From positions 229,495 to 293,494 of the forward strand of contig NZ_SJNX01000003.1 in the NCBI RefSeq assembly GCF_004331075.1: 64,000 bases of DNA, given 5' to 3'. A program made the position numbers and the translations under genes. Numbering within the stretch: the stretch's first letter is position 1; every line of letters begins with the position of its first letter. The DNA is from Acinetobacter brisouioides (lineage in GTDB: Bacteria > Pseudomonadota > Gammaproteobacteria > Pseudomonadales > Moraxellaceae). The notes below the pieces were generated by a model. It did no database searches. It had not been told where the DNA came from and saw only the letters and a program-made list of their open reading frames with translations. Shown one piece after another: positions 1-8,921 of this stretch.

Positions 1-1308
1 TTGCCAAAAGTGCTTCAACCACTCGCAGGACAACCTTTACTCGGTCATGTGATTCACACTGCTAAACAACTCCATGCTCAAAATATTATTACGATTTATG
101 GGCATGGCGGTGATTTAGTAAAAAATTCATTCCAGCATGAACATATTCAATGGGTTGAGCAAGCCGAGCAACTTGGTACAGGTCATGCTGTTCAAGTCAC
201 TTTACCTGTATTAGCACAAGACGGTATTTCCCTCATTTTATACGGCGATGTCCCTCTAGTGCGTCAGCAGACTCTTGAGCAACTGCTTGCGGCTTCTAGT
301 GAAACAGGCATTGGCATGATTACCCTCACGGTAGACAATCCAACAGGTTACGGGCGGATTGTACGTGACAATGGTAAAATTCAAGCCATTGTTGAACATA
401 AAGATGCCTCGGATGAGCAACGTCAGATTCAAGAAATTAACACCGGTATTTACTGTGTTAGCAATGCCAAACTGCATGAATGGCTGCCAAAACTTTCCAA
501 CAATAACGCACAAGGCGAATATTACCTGACCGACATTGTGGCAATGGCAGTGGCTGAAGGTTTAGAAATTGCATCGATTCAGCCTGAACAAGCCTTTGAA
601 GTTGAAGGGGTAAATGACCGTATTCAACTGGCTGCTTTAGAACGTGAATTTCAAGCACAGCAAGCTTTAGAACTGATGCGTCAGGGCGTAACGCTAACTG
701 ATCCGAAGCGTTTCGATTTGCGTGGCAGCCTAAAAGTTGGACACGATGTTCGTATCGACATTAATGTCATTATTGAAGGTGACTGTGAACTGGGCGATGG
801 CGTTGAAATTGGTGCAGGCTGTGTGCTGAAAAATACCAAAATTGCTGCAGGGACTAAAGTTCAGCCTTACAGCATTTTCGATGGCGCAATTGTGGGCGAA
901 GATACACAAATTGGTCCATTTGCCCGTTTACGTCCAGGTGCAAAACTCGCCAATGAAGTCCACATCGGTAACTTTGTTGAAGTCAAAAATACAAGTATTG
1001 GTTTAGGCTCTAAAGCCAATCACTTTACCTATTTAGGCGATGCTGAAGTAGGTGCCGGTTCAAACATCGGCGCAGGTACAATTACCTGTAACTACGATGG
1101 CGCAAACAAACACAAAACCATGATTGGCGATGCCGTATTTATTGGTTCAAACAGCTCACTGGTCGCTCCTGTCAAAGTCGGCAGTGGTGCAACCGTGGGT
1201 GCAGGTTCTGTAATTACTCGTGATGTTGCGGAAAATGCGCTGGCATTTGAACGCGCTCAGCAAGTCGAAAAAGCAAATTATCAACGTCCTCAAAAGACTA
1301 AGAAATAA
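1..1308 (+). CDS. glmU: Bifunctional UDP-GlcNAc pyrophosphorylase / GlcN-1-P acetyltransferase GlmU (5' end outside window)
   Basis: GlmU acetylates glucosamine-1-phosphate and then uridylylates it to UDP-GlcNAc, the cytoplasmic precursor for peptidoglycan, lipid A and surface glycans. The window opens inside the gene: the first codons read [17 protein letters not shown], which normally follows the N-terminal AAGxGTRM nucleotide-binding loop, so about 19 residues are missing and the TTG at base 1 is a leucine codon, not a start. The N-terminal half is the nucleotidyltransferase (GDVPL around residue 80). From about residue 230 the chain turns into hexapeptide repeats of the left-handed beta helix, with IGNFVEVKN and [13 protein letters not shown] typical of the acetyltransferase site. 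glmS follows 12 bp later, so the two form a UDP-GlcNAc operon. Identity is secure. Confidence 0.97.
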   Translation: MPKVLQPLAGQPLLGHVIHTAKQLHAQNIITIYGHGGDLVKNSFQHEHIQWVEQAEQLGTGHAVQVTLPVLAQDGISLILYGDVPLVRQQTLEQLLAASSETGIGMITLTVDNPTGYGRIVRDNGKIQAIVEHKDASDEQRQIQEINTGIYCVSNAKLHEWLPKLSNNNAQGEYYLTDIVAMAVAEGLEIASIQPEQAFEVEGVNDRIQLAALEREFQAQQALELMRQGVTLTDPKRFDLRGSLKVGHDVRIDINVIIEGDCELGDGVEIGAGCVLKNTKIAAGTKVQPYSIFDGAIVGEDTQIGPFARLRPGAKLANEVHIGNFVEVKNTSIGLGSKANHFTYLGDAEVGAGSNIGAGTITCNYDGANKHKTMIGDAVFIGSNSSLVAPVKVGSGATVGAGSVITRDVAENALAFERAQQVEKANYQRPQKTKK

Positions 1309-1320
1309 AAGGTAAATTCT

Positions 1321-3162
1321 ATGTGTGGTATTGTTGGTGGCGTTGCAGAACGAAATATCAGCGAGATTTTAATCGAAGGTCTCAAGCGTCTTGAATACCG
1401 TGGTTACGACTCGGCAGGACTGGCACTCATTAATCATGGACAAGTGCTTCGTGAGCGTCGTGTAGGTAAAGTGGTCAATCTTGAAGAAGCGGTTAAAACC
1501 CATCAAGTTGCAGGGACGTTGGGGATTGCGCATACGCGCTGGGCAACTCACGGTAAACCGACTGAAACCAATGCCCATCCGCATATTTCAGGCAAAGTGG
1601 CTGTAGTACATAACGGCATTATTGAAAACTATGCTGAACTGAAAGCCGATTTGCAGGCACAAGGTTATGTGTTTAGCTCTCAAACTGATACTGAAGTAGT
1701 CGCGCACTTGGTGGCTGAAGCTCTAAAAACTGCCGATTCATTGTTAGTTGCGGTACAAAGCATTGTGTCAAAACTCAAAGGTGCCTATGCACTGGGGATT
1801 GTACATGCAGACTACCCAGATGAACTGATTACCGTACGTGAAGGCTCTCCACTGGTGATTGGTGTCGGGATTGGGGAAAACTTTATTGGTTCAGACCAGT
1901 TGGCATTGTTACCGATTACCAACCGCTTTATTTACCTTGAAGAAGGTGATATTGCCCGCCTAACACGCACCAGCATTGAAATTTATGCGCATGGTACTCA
2001 AGCCATTCAACGTCCTGTGAAAGAGCTTGATGCAACGGTGAGTAATTCATCTAAAGGTGAATACAAGCACTACATGCTCAAAGAAATTTATGAGCAACCT
2101 GAAGCCCTACAGCAAACTATTTCTCAAGCGCTTAATGGCAATGCTTTACGTGAAGATTTCCTTGCTGATGCAGAAATCAACTTTAGTAATATTGAGCAAA
2201 TTCAGATTATTGCCTGTGGTACCAGTTACCACGCAGGGATGATTGCCAAATACTGGGCAGAACAACTGATTGATGTGCCTTGCCAAGTGGAAATTGCCAG
2301 TGAATTCCGCTATCGCTCGCCTGTGATTATTAACCGTACTTTGTACGTGTGTATTTCTCAGTCTGGTGAAACTGCCGATACGCTTGCTGCACTACGCGAC
2401 ACGCAAAAACGTGCTGCAGCTAAAGGCTTAAGTATTGCCACCATGACCATCTGTAACGTTGCTACTTCATCAATGGTACGTGAAACTGATCATCATTTAT
2501 TGACGTTGGCAGGCCCTGAAATTGGTGTGGCTTCGACCAAGGCATTTACCACGCAGTTGGCAGCATTAATGCTGTTATTACTAAAAATTGGTCAGGTCAA
2601 ACAGCGTATTTCTGCCGAGCAGATGACTGAAATTACACATGCGCTTTGGCATTGCCCGAAAGTTATCCTAGATACTTTACAGCACAATGCTGAAATTCTG
2701 CGCTTGTCTGAGTTATTTGTTGAAAAGCAGCACTGTCTGTTCTTGGGTCGCGGGACTCATTTCCCAATTGCCTTGGAAGGTGCTTTAAAACTTAAAGAGA
2801 TTTCCTATATTCATGCTGAAGGCTATGCAGCAGGCGAATTAAAACATGGTCCACTGGCACTGGTTGACAACGATATGCCTGTCGTCATTCTTGCACCAAA
2901 AGATGATATGCTCGACAAACTCAAATCCAATATGGAAGAAGTTCAAGCACGTGGTGGTGAGCTGTTTATTTTTGCCGATGAACAAAGTGGCATTGCTGAA
3001 AAAGACCGTCAACATGTGGTCAATATTCCAAGTGTCAGCACATGGCTAGCACCAATTGTTTACAGTGTACCTGTACAATTATTGTCTTACCATGTTGCAG
3101 TACTTCGTGGTACAGACGTAGACCAACCACGTAACTTAGCGAAGTCAGTGACTGTAGAATAA
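1321..3162 (+). CDS. glmS: Glutamine:fructose-6-phosphate aminotransferase GlmS
   Basis: GlmS makes glucosamine-6-phosphate from fructose-6-phosphate and glutamine, the first step of the hexosamine pathway that GlmU finishes. The protein is 613 residues, close to the usual 608-612. It begins MCGIVGG, so Cys2 is exposed as the N-terminal nucleophile of the glutaminase domain. HTRWATHG and HNGIIENY glutaminase motifs follow. Two SIS sugar-isomerase domains occupy the C-terminal half, with CGTSYHAG, SQSGETADT and the C-terminal DQPRNLAKSVTVE tail. It lies 12 bp behind glmU and is closed by hairpins, so co-transcription with glmU is likely. No glmS ribozyme-like leader is expected or visible. Confidence 0.98.
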   Translation: MCGIVGGVAERNISEILIEGLKRLEYRGYDSAGLALINHGQVLRERRVGKVVNLEEAVKTHQVAGTLGIAHTRWATHGKPTETNAHPHISGKVAVVHNGIIENYAELKADLQAQGYVFSSQTDTEVVAHLVAEALKTADSLLVAVQSIVSKLKGAYALGIVHADYPDELITVREGSPLVIGVGIGENFIGSDQLALLPITNRFIYLEEGDIARLTRTSIEIYAHGTQAIQRPVKELDATVSNSSKGEYKHYMLKEIYEQPEALQQTISQALNGNALREDFLADAEINFSNIEQIQIIACGTSYHAGMIAKYWAEQLIDVPCQVEIASEFRYRSPVIINRTLYVCISQSGETADTLAALRDTQKRAAAKGLSIATMTICNVATSSMVRETDHHLLTLAGPEIGVASTKAFTTQLAALMLLLLKIGQVKQRISAEQMTEITHALWHCPKVILDTLQHNAEILRLSELFVEKQHCLFLGRGTHFPIALEGALKLKEISYIHAEGYAAGELKHGPLALVDNDMPVVILAPKDDMLDKLKSNMEEVQARGGELFIFADEQSGIAEKDRQHVVNIPSVSTWLAPIVYSVPVQLLSYHVAVLRGTDVDQPRNLAKSVTVE

Positions 3163-3187
3163 GTTTTAAAAAAAAAAATCGAAAAAT

Positions 3188-3282
3188 GTATGAGAGTAAT
3201 AAAGTACTTTCATACAAAAAATTCTCTCTAACAATACGTTGTGAGCAAACAGCCAGTGATTTTTAAATCACTGGCTGTTTTT
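3188..3282 (+). terminator. Tandem hairpins ending the glmU-glmS operon
   Basis: There are two hairpins. A weaker one pairs 3188-3198 with 3205-3215 (11 bp with one G:T). A strong one pairs AAACAGCCAGTGAT (3247-3260) with ATCACTGGCTGTTT (3267-3280) and runs into a T-rich stretch. The second fits a rho-independent terminator for glmS. Confidence 0.85.
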
Positions 3283-3394
3283 GTTTATGTTCAAAATAAA
3301 ATTTTTTTAGCCACCCTGATATTTTTTTAGTTTTACAGCTTTAAAAGCCTTTAAAAATCATAATGCTGATAATTTAATTTTCACTGAGTTGATC

Positions 3395-3994
3395 ATGTCG
3401 GCATTTTTTTATGGTCTGGGTACAGGGTTTTCTTTGCTGCTCGCGATTGGCGCACAAAATGCGTTTGTCCTCAAACAAGGGCTCAAACAACAATATCTAT
3501 TTGGAGTTGCATTCGTGTGTGCCCTCTCCGATTCTATTTTGATTTTTCTTGGCGTGACGGGTTTTTCACATGTGATTGTTCAATTTCCACAAATCCCAAC
3601 TATTGCCCAATACGTTGGGGCAGTGTTTTTATTTGGCTATGGCTTACGCAGTTTTTATCAAGCCATTTATAGCGATGCTACCTTGGCTCCAAGTCAGCAT
3701 GAGCCTGAAAGTCGGTTAAAAATTATTGGGATATGCTTGGCATTGACATGGCTTAACCCACATGTGTATTTAGATACATTATTGCTAGTCGGTTCTATTT
3801 CTACTCAATTTGCACCTAAAATTGATTTATTTGCCAGCGGTGCAATCCTCGCATCGTGGCTGTTTTTCTTTAGTCTGGCTTATGGCGCCAAAATATTACT
3901 GCCTGTATTTCAGCGCCCTCAGTCATGGAAAATTCTGGATGCTGTCATTGGCTGTATCATGTGGGGAATTGCATTGCACTTAGTCACGGGCTAA
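3395..3994 (+). CDS. LysE/ArgO-family amino acid exporter
   Basis: This is a predicted inner-membrane exporter of basic amino acids in the LysE/RhtB superfamily. The 199-residue hydrophobic protein has about six membrane segments and opens with the family motif GLGTGFSLLLAIGAQNAFVLKQG. It also has the conserved TWLNPHVYLDT segment typical of ArgO/LysE. I start it at the ATG at 3395, because the in-frame TTG at 3389 adds only two residues. It stands alone between the glmS terminator and its own terminator. No LysG/ArgP-type regulator is adjacent. Family assignment is firm, but arginine versus lysine specificity cannot be read from the sequence. Confidence 0.9.
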   Translation: MSAFFYGLGTGFSLLLAIGAQNAFVLKQGLKQQYLFGVAFVCALSDSILIFLGVTGFSHVIVQFPQIPTIAQYVGAVFLFGYGLRSFYQAIYSDATLAPSQHEPESRLKIIGICLALTWLNPHVYLDTLLLVGSISTQFAPKIDLFASGAILASWLFFFSLAYGAKILLPVFQRPQSWKILDAVIGCIMWGIALHLVTG

Positions 3995-4010
3995 AACCAC
4001 AAAATTAGCC

Positions 4011-4040
4011 GCACATTCTGGCAATGTGCAGTTTTTTTTT
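4011..4040 (+). terminator. Terminator after the LysE-family gene
   Basis: GCACATT (4011-4017) pairs with AATGTGC (4023-4029), followed by a run of nine T residues. Confidence 0.8.
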
Positions 4041-4506
4041 AAATCGCCATTTCCACTATGACGATGCTTTTCCAAATGGCGATCACGTTCATAACAACAA
4101 AAAAAATTTGATCTGGTATTTGGGTATGCATCATCATAACTTTTCAACCTTTAAGGTATTTATAACTTTATCTAAACAATTATTATGATTTAAATTTATC
4201 TATATTTTTCATAAATTTATATAAAATTTTAATCAATAATTGAAAAAATTGAATATTTTAAGAAATTAATCAAAATATAAGCAATTGAATATATTTATTT
4301 TTTTATAAAAATCAGTTTAACCAATTATATTAAAAAAAACTTTCTATTAATATATCTACACAATTGTTATACTAAAGTATTATTTTGTTCAATTTTTTTA
4401 GCTTTCTAAATCACCAGTTTTATTTTTTTAGCGTCTTTTGAACATTTTTTACATAGATCTTTTTGCCATTTTTTTGGCAAGTCATTTCATTTTTAAGGTC
4501 AATTGA
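4041..4506. promoter_or_regulatory. AT-rich intergenic region upstream of mqo
   Basis: This stretch of about 465 bp is extremely AT-rich, with long A and T runs and no coding signal in either direction. It must contain the mqo promoter. A good -10 match TATACT lies at 4368-4373, but there is no convincing -35 at the right spacing. Another T-rich segment runs up to the mqo start. I see no clear operator. Confidence 0.4.
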
Positions 4507-6114
4507 ATGCGTAATTTTTTAAAAGCATTACTCATACTGCTTTTGGTATTCATCATTCTTGCTGTGATATTCTTATTTAGACCAGTTGTGTCTAAAAAAA
4601 TTAATACAACTCAAGGTGAACCTGTTGTTGATGTCGTACTGATTGGCGGCGGGATCATGAGTGCAACACTTGGGACTTATCTGAATGAGTTACAGCCAAA
4701 CTGGCAAATCCGCATGTATGAGCGCCTCGACAATGTTGCTCAGGAAAGCTCTAACGGCTTTAACAATGCAGGTACAGGTCACTCAGGCTTCATGGAAATG
4801 AACTATACCGAAGAAAAAGACGGTAAAATGGACATTTCTAAAGCAGAAAAAGTCGCGTCTCAGTTTGAAGTCGCAAAACAGTTTTGGGCATACCAAGTCA
4901 AACAAGGCGTTTTGGGCACACCAACCAGCTTTATTAATCCTGTACCCCACCACGCTTTTGTGATGGATGACAACGTTCAATTCCTTGAAAAACGTTATGC
5001 AGCCATGATCAAAAGCCCATTCTTCCAAGGCATGAAATTTACTGAAGACCCAAATCAGATTAAGCAATGGGCACCTTTAGTCATGGAAGGGCGTGATCCG
5101 AAACAGAAAGTTGCGGCAACCCGTATGGAAATTGGTTCTGATGTGAACTACGGTTCAATCACACGCCAATTGGTCGGTAATTTGGAAAAATCGTCAAACT
5201 TCAAGTTGCAAACATCGACTGAAGTGACTGGCATTAGCCAAAACGATGACAAAACTTGGTCTGTTGCATTTAAAGATTTAAAAACAGGCAAAGTCGACCA
5301 TGTCAAAACTCGCTTTGTGTTTATTGGTGCAGGCGGCGCGGCCATTAAGATGTTGCAAATGACAGGTTTACCAGAAGCGAAACAATATGCTGGTTTCCCT
5401 GTTGGCGGTGAATTCCTGATTACAGACAATCCAAAAGTTGCAGCACAACATACGGCGAAATTGTATGGTCGCGCAGATTTTGGCGCGCCACCAATGTCCG
5501 TACCACATATCGATACTCGTTATATTGATGGTAAGAAATATGTGTTGTTTGGCCCATTTGCAACTTACTCAAACAAGTTCCTGAAAAATGGTTCACAGCT
5601 TGATTTGATTGCCAATACCAACAAAAACAACGTTTTGCCAATGACTGCAATTGGTATGAAAAACATGGACTTGGTGAAATATCTGATTAGCCAAGTGATG
5701 ATGTCGGACGAAGACCGTTTCCGTGAATTGAAACGCTACTATCCAAATGCCAACCCGAAAGACTGGCACTTGAGCCAAGGTGGTCAGCGCGTACAGATCA
5801 TTAAGAAAGAACCAGGCAAACCTGCAAAATTGCAGTTTGGGACTGAAGTCTTTGTTTCCAAAGACCACGCTATTGCAGCATTAATGGGCGCATCTCCAGG
5901 TGCATCTACTTCTCCATACATCATTTTGAATGTTCTGGAAAAAGCATTCCCGACACAAACCAAAGGTGAATGGAACGGCAAGTTGCATGAAATTATCCGT
6001 TCTTATCAACAGGACTTGGGTGAAAACCCAGCCTTGTTAGATCAGGTACGTCAATACACCAGTTCAACACTGGGCTTACATTACACGCCTGTTGCACAAC
6101 AAGCGCACAAGTAA
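4507..6114 (+). CDS. mqo: Malate:quinone oxidoreductase with N-terminal membrane anchor
   Basis: Mqo is the FAD-dependent, membrane-associated enzyme that oxidises L-malate to oxaloacetate and passes electrons to quinone, joining the TCA cycle to respiration. The protein has 535 residues. Residues 1-30 are a hydrophobic anchor ([17 protein letters not shown]) followed by a basic VSKK. The FAD-binding [10 protein letters not shown] comes next near residue 48, then [19 protein letters not shown] and the C-terminal [13 protein letters not shown] signature of the family. Classical E. coli Mqo lacks such a strong transmembrane start; as I recall it is usual for Acinetobacter Mqo. The gene is monocistronic, with a long AT-rich leader and a terminator behind it. 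Confidence 0.96.
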   Translation: MRNFLKALLILLLVFIILAVIFLFRPVVSKKINTTQGEPVVDVVLIGGGIMSATLGTYLNELQPNWQIRMYERLDNVAQESSNGFNNAGTGHSGFMEMNYTEEKDGKMDISKAEKVASQFEVAKQFWAYQVKQGVLGTPTSFINPVPHHAFVMDDNVQFLEKRYAAMIKSPFFQGMKFTEDPNQIKQWAPLVMEGRDPKQKVAATRMEIGSDVNYGSITRQLVGNLEKSSNFKLQTSTEVTGISQNDDKTWSVAFKDLKTGKVDHVKTRFVFIGAGGAAIKMLQMTGLPEAKQYAGFPVGGEFLITDNPKVAAQHTAKLYGRADFGAPPMSVPHIDTRYIDGKKYVLFGPFATYSNKFLKNGSQLDLIANTNKNNVLPMTAIGMKNMDLVKYLISQVMMSDEDRFRELKRYYPNANPKDWHLSQGGQRVQIIKKEPGKPAKLQFGTEVFVSKDHAIAALMGASPGASTSPYIILNVLEKAFPTQTKGEWNGKLHEIIRSYQQDLGENPALLDQVRQYTSSTLGLHYTPVAQQAHK

Positions 6115-6133
6115 TTTAAATCATTAAAAGCAG

Positions 6134-6160
6134 AAGGGATGAAGCCATTCATCCCTTTTG
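6134..6160 (+). terminator. Terminator after mqo
   Basis: AAGGGATGAA (6134-6143) pairs with TTCATCCCTT (6148-6157) around a 4-nt loop and is followed by T-rich sequence. Confidence 0.8.
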
Positions 6161-6204
6161 TCATTTTTAAGCCCTAACCTATTTTTTGATTTTCAAGATC
6201 TCTA

Positions 6205-7455
6205 ATGTCTGACACGATTTCACCTTTTGCTGCCCTGACTTGTCGCGATTTCTCGTTGCTGACGCTGAATCAGTGCTGCCTGACGCTGGCGATTTTGATT
6301 CAGGAAGTAGTGCTGGGTTTTTATCTATATCAACTGACCCACAACCCGATTATGCTGGGTTTGGTCGGCTTGGCAGAGTTTGCTCCCTTTGTGCTGCTAT
6401 CATTTTGGGGCGGTTATATTGCAGACCGTTTTAACCGACAACGTATTTTACAACTCAGTTTTAGCAGTTCGATTCCTTTATCGGCTCTGCTGTGGCTGTG
6501 TTTTTCAAGCCATCAACAACAGCTTTTATCCGATACACTGTTTTTAGTGGGTGTTTACGGGATCATCTTTTTATTTGGCTGTATTCGGGGGATTTATAGC
6601 CCATGTTTTAATTCGCTGCGTCCATTTCTGGTTCCCGAAAAACTGTACAGCAATGCTGCAACATGGACAGCACTCTGCTGGCAAATCAATGCGGTGCTTG
6701 CTCCTGTTTTGGCTGGACTACTGCTGGCGCATGCAGGTTTAAATACAACTTTTATGCTGATTGTACTGCTATTTATGCTCGGTAGTCTGGCACTTTGGCG
6801 ACTCAAAGCGCGAGATTTTCCACCACTTGCCAATGGCTCAGTCTGGTCGAGTCTAAAAGATGCTGCGACATTTTTACTGCAAAGTCGGGTGCTGTTCTGG
6901 GCGATGTTGCTGGATGTCAGCTCGGTATTTTTTGGTGGTGTAATTGCACTGCTGCCGATGTTTTCTCAAGATGTGCTGCGTCTTGATGCGGACGGTTTTG
7001 GTCTGCTGCGTGCCGCACCTGCCTGTGGCTCATTGCTGATGATGAGCGTGTTAGTGAAATTTCCACCTCAACAGCAACTTTGGCAAAAAATGCTGTATGC
7101 CGTTGCGGGTTTTGCTTGCTGTAGTTTTACCTTTGCGCTCAGTCGACATTTATACCTTGCAGTGCTGATCTTGCTGCTGATGGGTGCATGTGACAGTTAT
7201 AGCATTGTGATTCGGCAGACTTTACTGCAGCTCATCCCACCCAAAGCCATGCTGGGGCGGGTTGCCGCAATTAACGGTATTTTTGTGACCTCAGGCAATC
7301 AACTCGGTGCATTACAGTCCTGTATTCTGGCGCGTTTACTTGGGGTTATTCCTGCAATACTACTCGGTTCAAGTTTGTCTTTATTGACGGTGATTCTAAG
7401 TTATCGACAAACCCGTGATCAGACCTCTGATCGTTCTTTTTCCAATAAAACTTAA
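6205..7455 (+). CDS. Major facilitator superfamily exporter (EntS-like DHA3 type)
   Basis: This is a predicted proton-driven inner-membrane exporter of 416 residues with about 12 hydrophobic segments. The cytoplasmic loop between segments 2 and 3 carries the MFS motif GGYIADRFNRQR. The overall pattern resembles the MFS_3/EntS branch, which includes the enterobactin exporter and macrolide exporters, but the substrate cannot be deduced and no siderophore genes are nearby. It begins about 45 bp after the mqo terminator. The next gene, for a small membrane protein, starts at the base right after its stop codon, so the two are probably translated as a unit. Confidence 0.85.
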   Translation: MSDTISPFAALTCRDFSLLTLNQCCLTLAILIQEVVLGFYLYQLTHNPIMLGLVGLAEFAPFVLLSFWGGYIADRFNRQRILQLSFSSSIPLSALLWLCFSSHQQQLLSDTLFLVGVYGIIFLFGCIRGIYSPCFNSLRPFLVPEKLYSNAATWTALCWQINAVLAPVLAGLLLAHAGLNTTFMLIVLLFMLGSLALWRLKARDFPPLANGSVWSSLKDAATFLLQSRVLFWAMLLDVSSVFFGGVIALLPMFSQDVLRLDADGFGLLRAAPACGSLLMMSVLVKFPPQQQLWQKMLYAVAGFACCSFTFALSRHLYLAVLILLLMGACDSYSIVIRQTLLQLIPPKAMLGRVAAINGIFVTSGNQLGALQSCILARLLGVIPAILLGSSLSLLTVILSYRQTRDQTSDRSFSNKT

Positions 7456-7914
7456 ATGTATTTGCCGTCTATGTCTTGGTCAAAATTGAGCCTCTATCTT
7501 CTATATAGTTTATTTGGCTTGGCGATTTTACACGCCTGCTATATTGCAATTTTAGGTGGCACGGCGATTTTCTTTTGGCTCGACCTCAGCTTGGTTGTGG
7601 TTTATCAATTGCAACTCAAACAAAGTTTGTTACGCAGTTGTAGCTTACTGATTTTACCGATTTGTCTGTTGTTATCGCTGTATCTGCATTTGTCTTTTAT
7701 TGGCTTGTTGTTACCGCATTTGAGTTTGTCCGCCTATTATTTTTGTCGTCGTTCTAAACAGCTCAATGAATGTCAACATTTACTCTTGGCGAGCCTGCTG
7801 AGTGTATGTTTGCTGATTTTTTTGAGCGTGCAAATCACCTATTTGCACCACCTGCAACAGCACTATGCTTCATTTCATACAGATGAGTCATGGCAACAGT
7901 TTGGCACTTTATAA
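7456..7914 (+). CDS. Small hydrophobic membrane protein of unknown function
   Basis: I do not recognise this 152-residue protein. It has four or five leucine-rich membrane segments, a short basic loop (FCRRSKQLNE) near residue 97 and a hydrophilic C-terminal tail of about 25 residues (HHLQQHYASFHTDESW). The ATG follows the stop codon of the MFS gene with no spacer, which suggests translational coupling and a shared function, perhaps as an accessory subunit. The start is set by that junction; a second ATG six codons later is possible. There is no signal peptide and no catalytic motif. Confidence 0.65.
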   Translation: MYLPSMSWSKLSLYLLYSLFGLAILHACYIAILGGTAIFFWLDLSLVVVYQLQLKQSLLRSCSLLILPICLLLSLYLHLSFIGLLLPHLSLSAYYFCRRSKQLNECQHLLLASLLSVCLLIFLSVQITYLHHLQQHYASFHTDESWQQFGTL

Positions 7915-7974
7915 ATGGTTAAGAATATCTGCTCAGCTTCATGATTTTACTGAATATGATTATCAGAAACTCCA

Positions 7975-8004
7975 TTAACCGACAAATAAGCTTTTGCGTA
8001 TACT
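7975..8004 (+). promoter_or_regulatory. Candidate sigma-70 promoter for mmuM
   Basis: TTAACC (7975-7980) and TATACT (7999-8004) are separated by 18 bp, about 34 bp before the mmuM start. The -10 is a 5/6 match and the -35 a 4/6 match. The position and orientation suit mmuM. Confidence 0.45.
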
Positions 8005-8037
8005 AGAGCGCTTTTCGTAAAACTTTAGAAGAATTGT

Positions 8038-8916
8038 ATGATGAAAATTTTAGATGGTGGTGTAGGACGTGAATTGGCGCGTCGTGGTGCACCATTTCGT
8101 CAACCAGAGTGGTCTGCACTTGCCCTTTGGGAAGCTCCCGAAATTGTCAAAGATGTACATCTCGACTTTATTCAGTCAGGTGCAGAAGTCATTACTACCA
8201 ATAACTATGCAGTTGTTCCTTTTCATATTGGTCAGGAACGTTTTGATGCTGAAGTTCGTCAACTGGTTCAAGTCGCGGTTGATCAGGCCAAACAGGCGGT
8301 TCAAGAAAGTGGTCGCAATGTCCAGATCGCAGGTTGCTTGCCACCATTATTTGGTTCGTACCGCGCCGATTTATTTCAAGAAGATCATGTGCGTGAACTG
8401 GCTTTGCCGATTATTGAAACATTGGCAGATCAAGTTGATTTTTGGTTGGCTGAAACTCAATCCAGCCTGAAAGAAGTGGAAATGGTACACAACCTCCTTC
8501 CAAAAGATGGCAAAGCGTACTGGGTTTCTTTCACCTTGCAAGATGTGCTGCAACAAGACCGTGCTTCCTTGCGTTCGGGTGAAAACCTTGCACAAGCGGT
8601 TGAAGTAATTCGTCGCATTGGAGCAGAAGCCGTACTATTTAACTGCTGTCAGCCTGAAGTGATTTTGCAAGCCATTCAGGAAATCAAACAACTTGCCCCC
8701 GAGTTGACCATTGGTGCTTATGCCAATGCTTTCCCGCCACAAGATGAATCTGCCACTGCCAACGATGGCTTGGATGAAGTGCGTCAAGATCTTGACCCAA
8801 CGGCATATTTGGGTTTTGCCAAACAATGGCAAGATGCAGGCGCATCTTTAATTGGTGGTTGCTGTGGCATTACCCCTGCGCACATTGTCGAGCTTTCTGC
8901 ATTTTTTAAAGAATAA
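8038..8916 (+). CDS. mmuM: Homocysteine S-methyltransferase MmuM
   Basis: MmuM transfers a methyl group from S-methylmethionine (or S-adenosylmethionine) to homocysteine, giving methionine. The 292-residue protein begins with the family's ILDGGVGREL motif. It carries the zinc-binding cysteines: a Cys in the FNCCQPE segment near residue 203 and the Cys-Cys pair in the C-terminal GGCCGITPAHI motif. AETQSSLKEVE also fits the family. An amino acid permease gene follows 5 bp later, mirroring the E. coli mmuP-mmuM pairing and suggesting that uptake and use of the methyl donor are coupled. Two ATG codons stand in tandem at the start; I used the first. Confidence 0.93.
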   Translation: MMKILDGGVGRELARRGAPFRQPEWSALALWEAPEIVKDVHLDFIQSGAEVITTNNYAVVPFHIGQERFDAEVRQLVQVAVDQAKQAVQESGRNVQIAGCLPPLFGSYRADLFQEDHVRELALPIIETLADQVDFWLAETQSSLKEVEMVHNLLPKDGKAYWVSFTLQDVLQQDRASLRSGENLAQAVEVIRRIGAEAVLFNCCQPEVILQAIQEIKQLAPELTIGAYANAFPPQDESATANDGLDEVRQDLDPTAYLGFAKQWQDAGASLIGGCCGITPAHIVELSAFFKE

Positions 8917-8921
8917 TTATC

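Noticed and set aside
1..3. TTG at base 1 as the glmU start
   Set aside because: The codon is an internal leucine before PKVLQPLAG. The true start lies upstream of the window.
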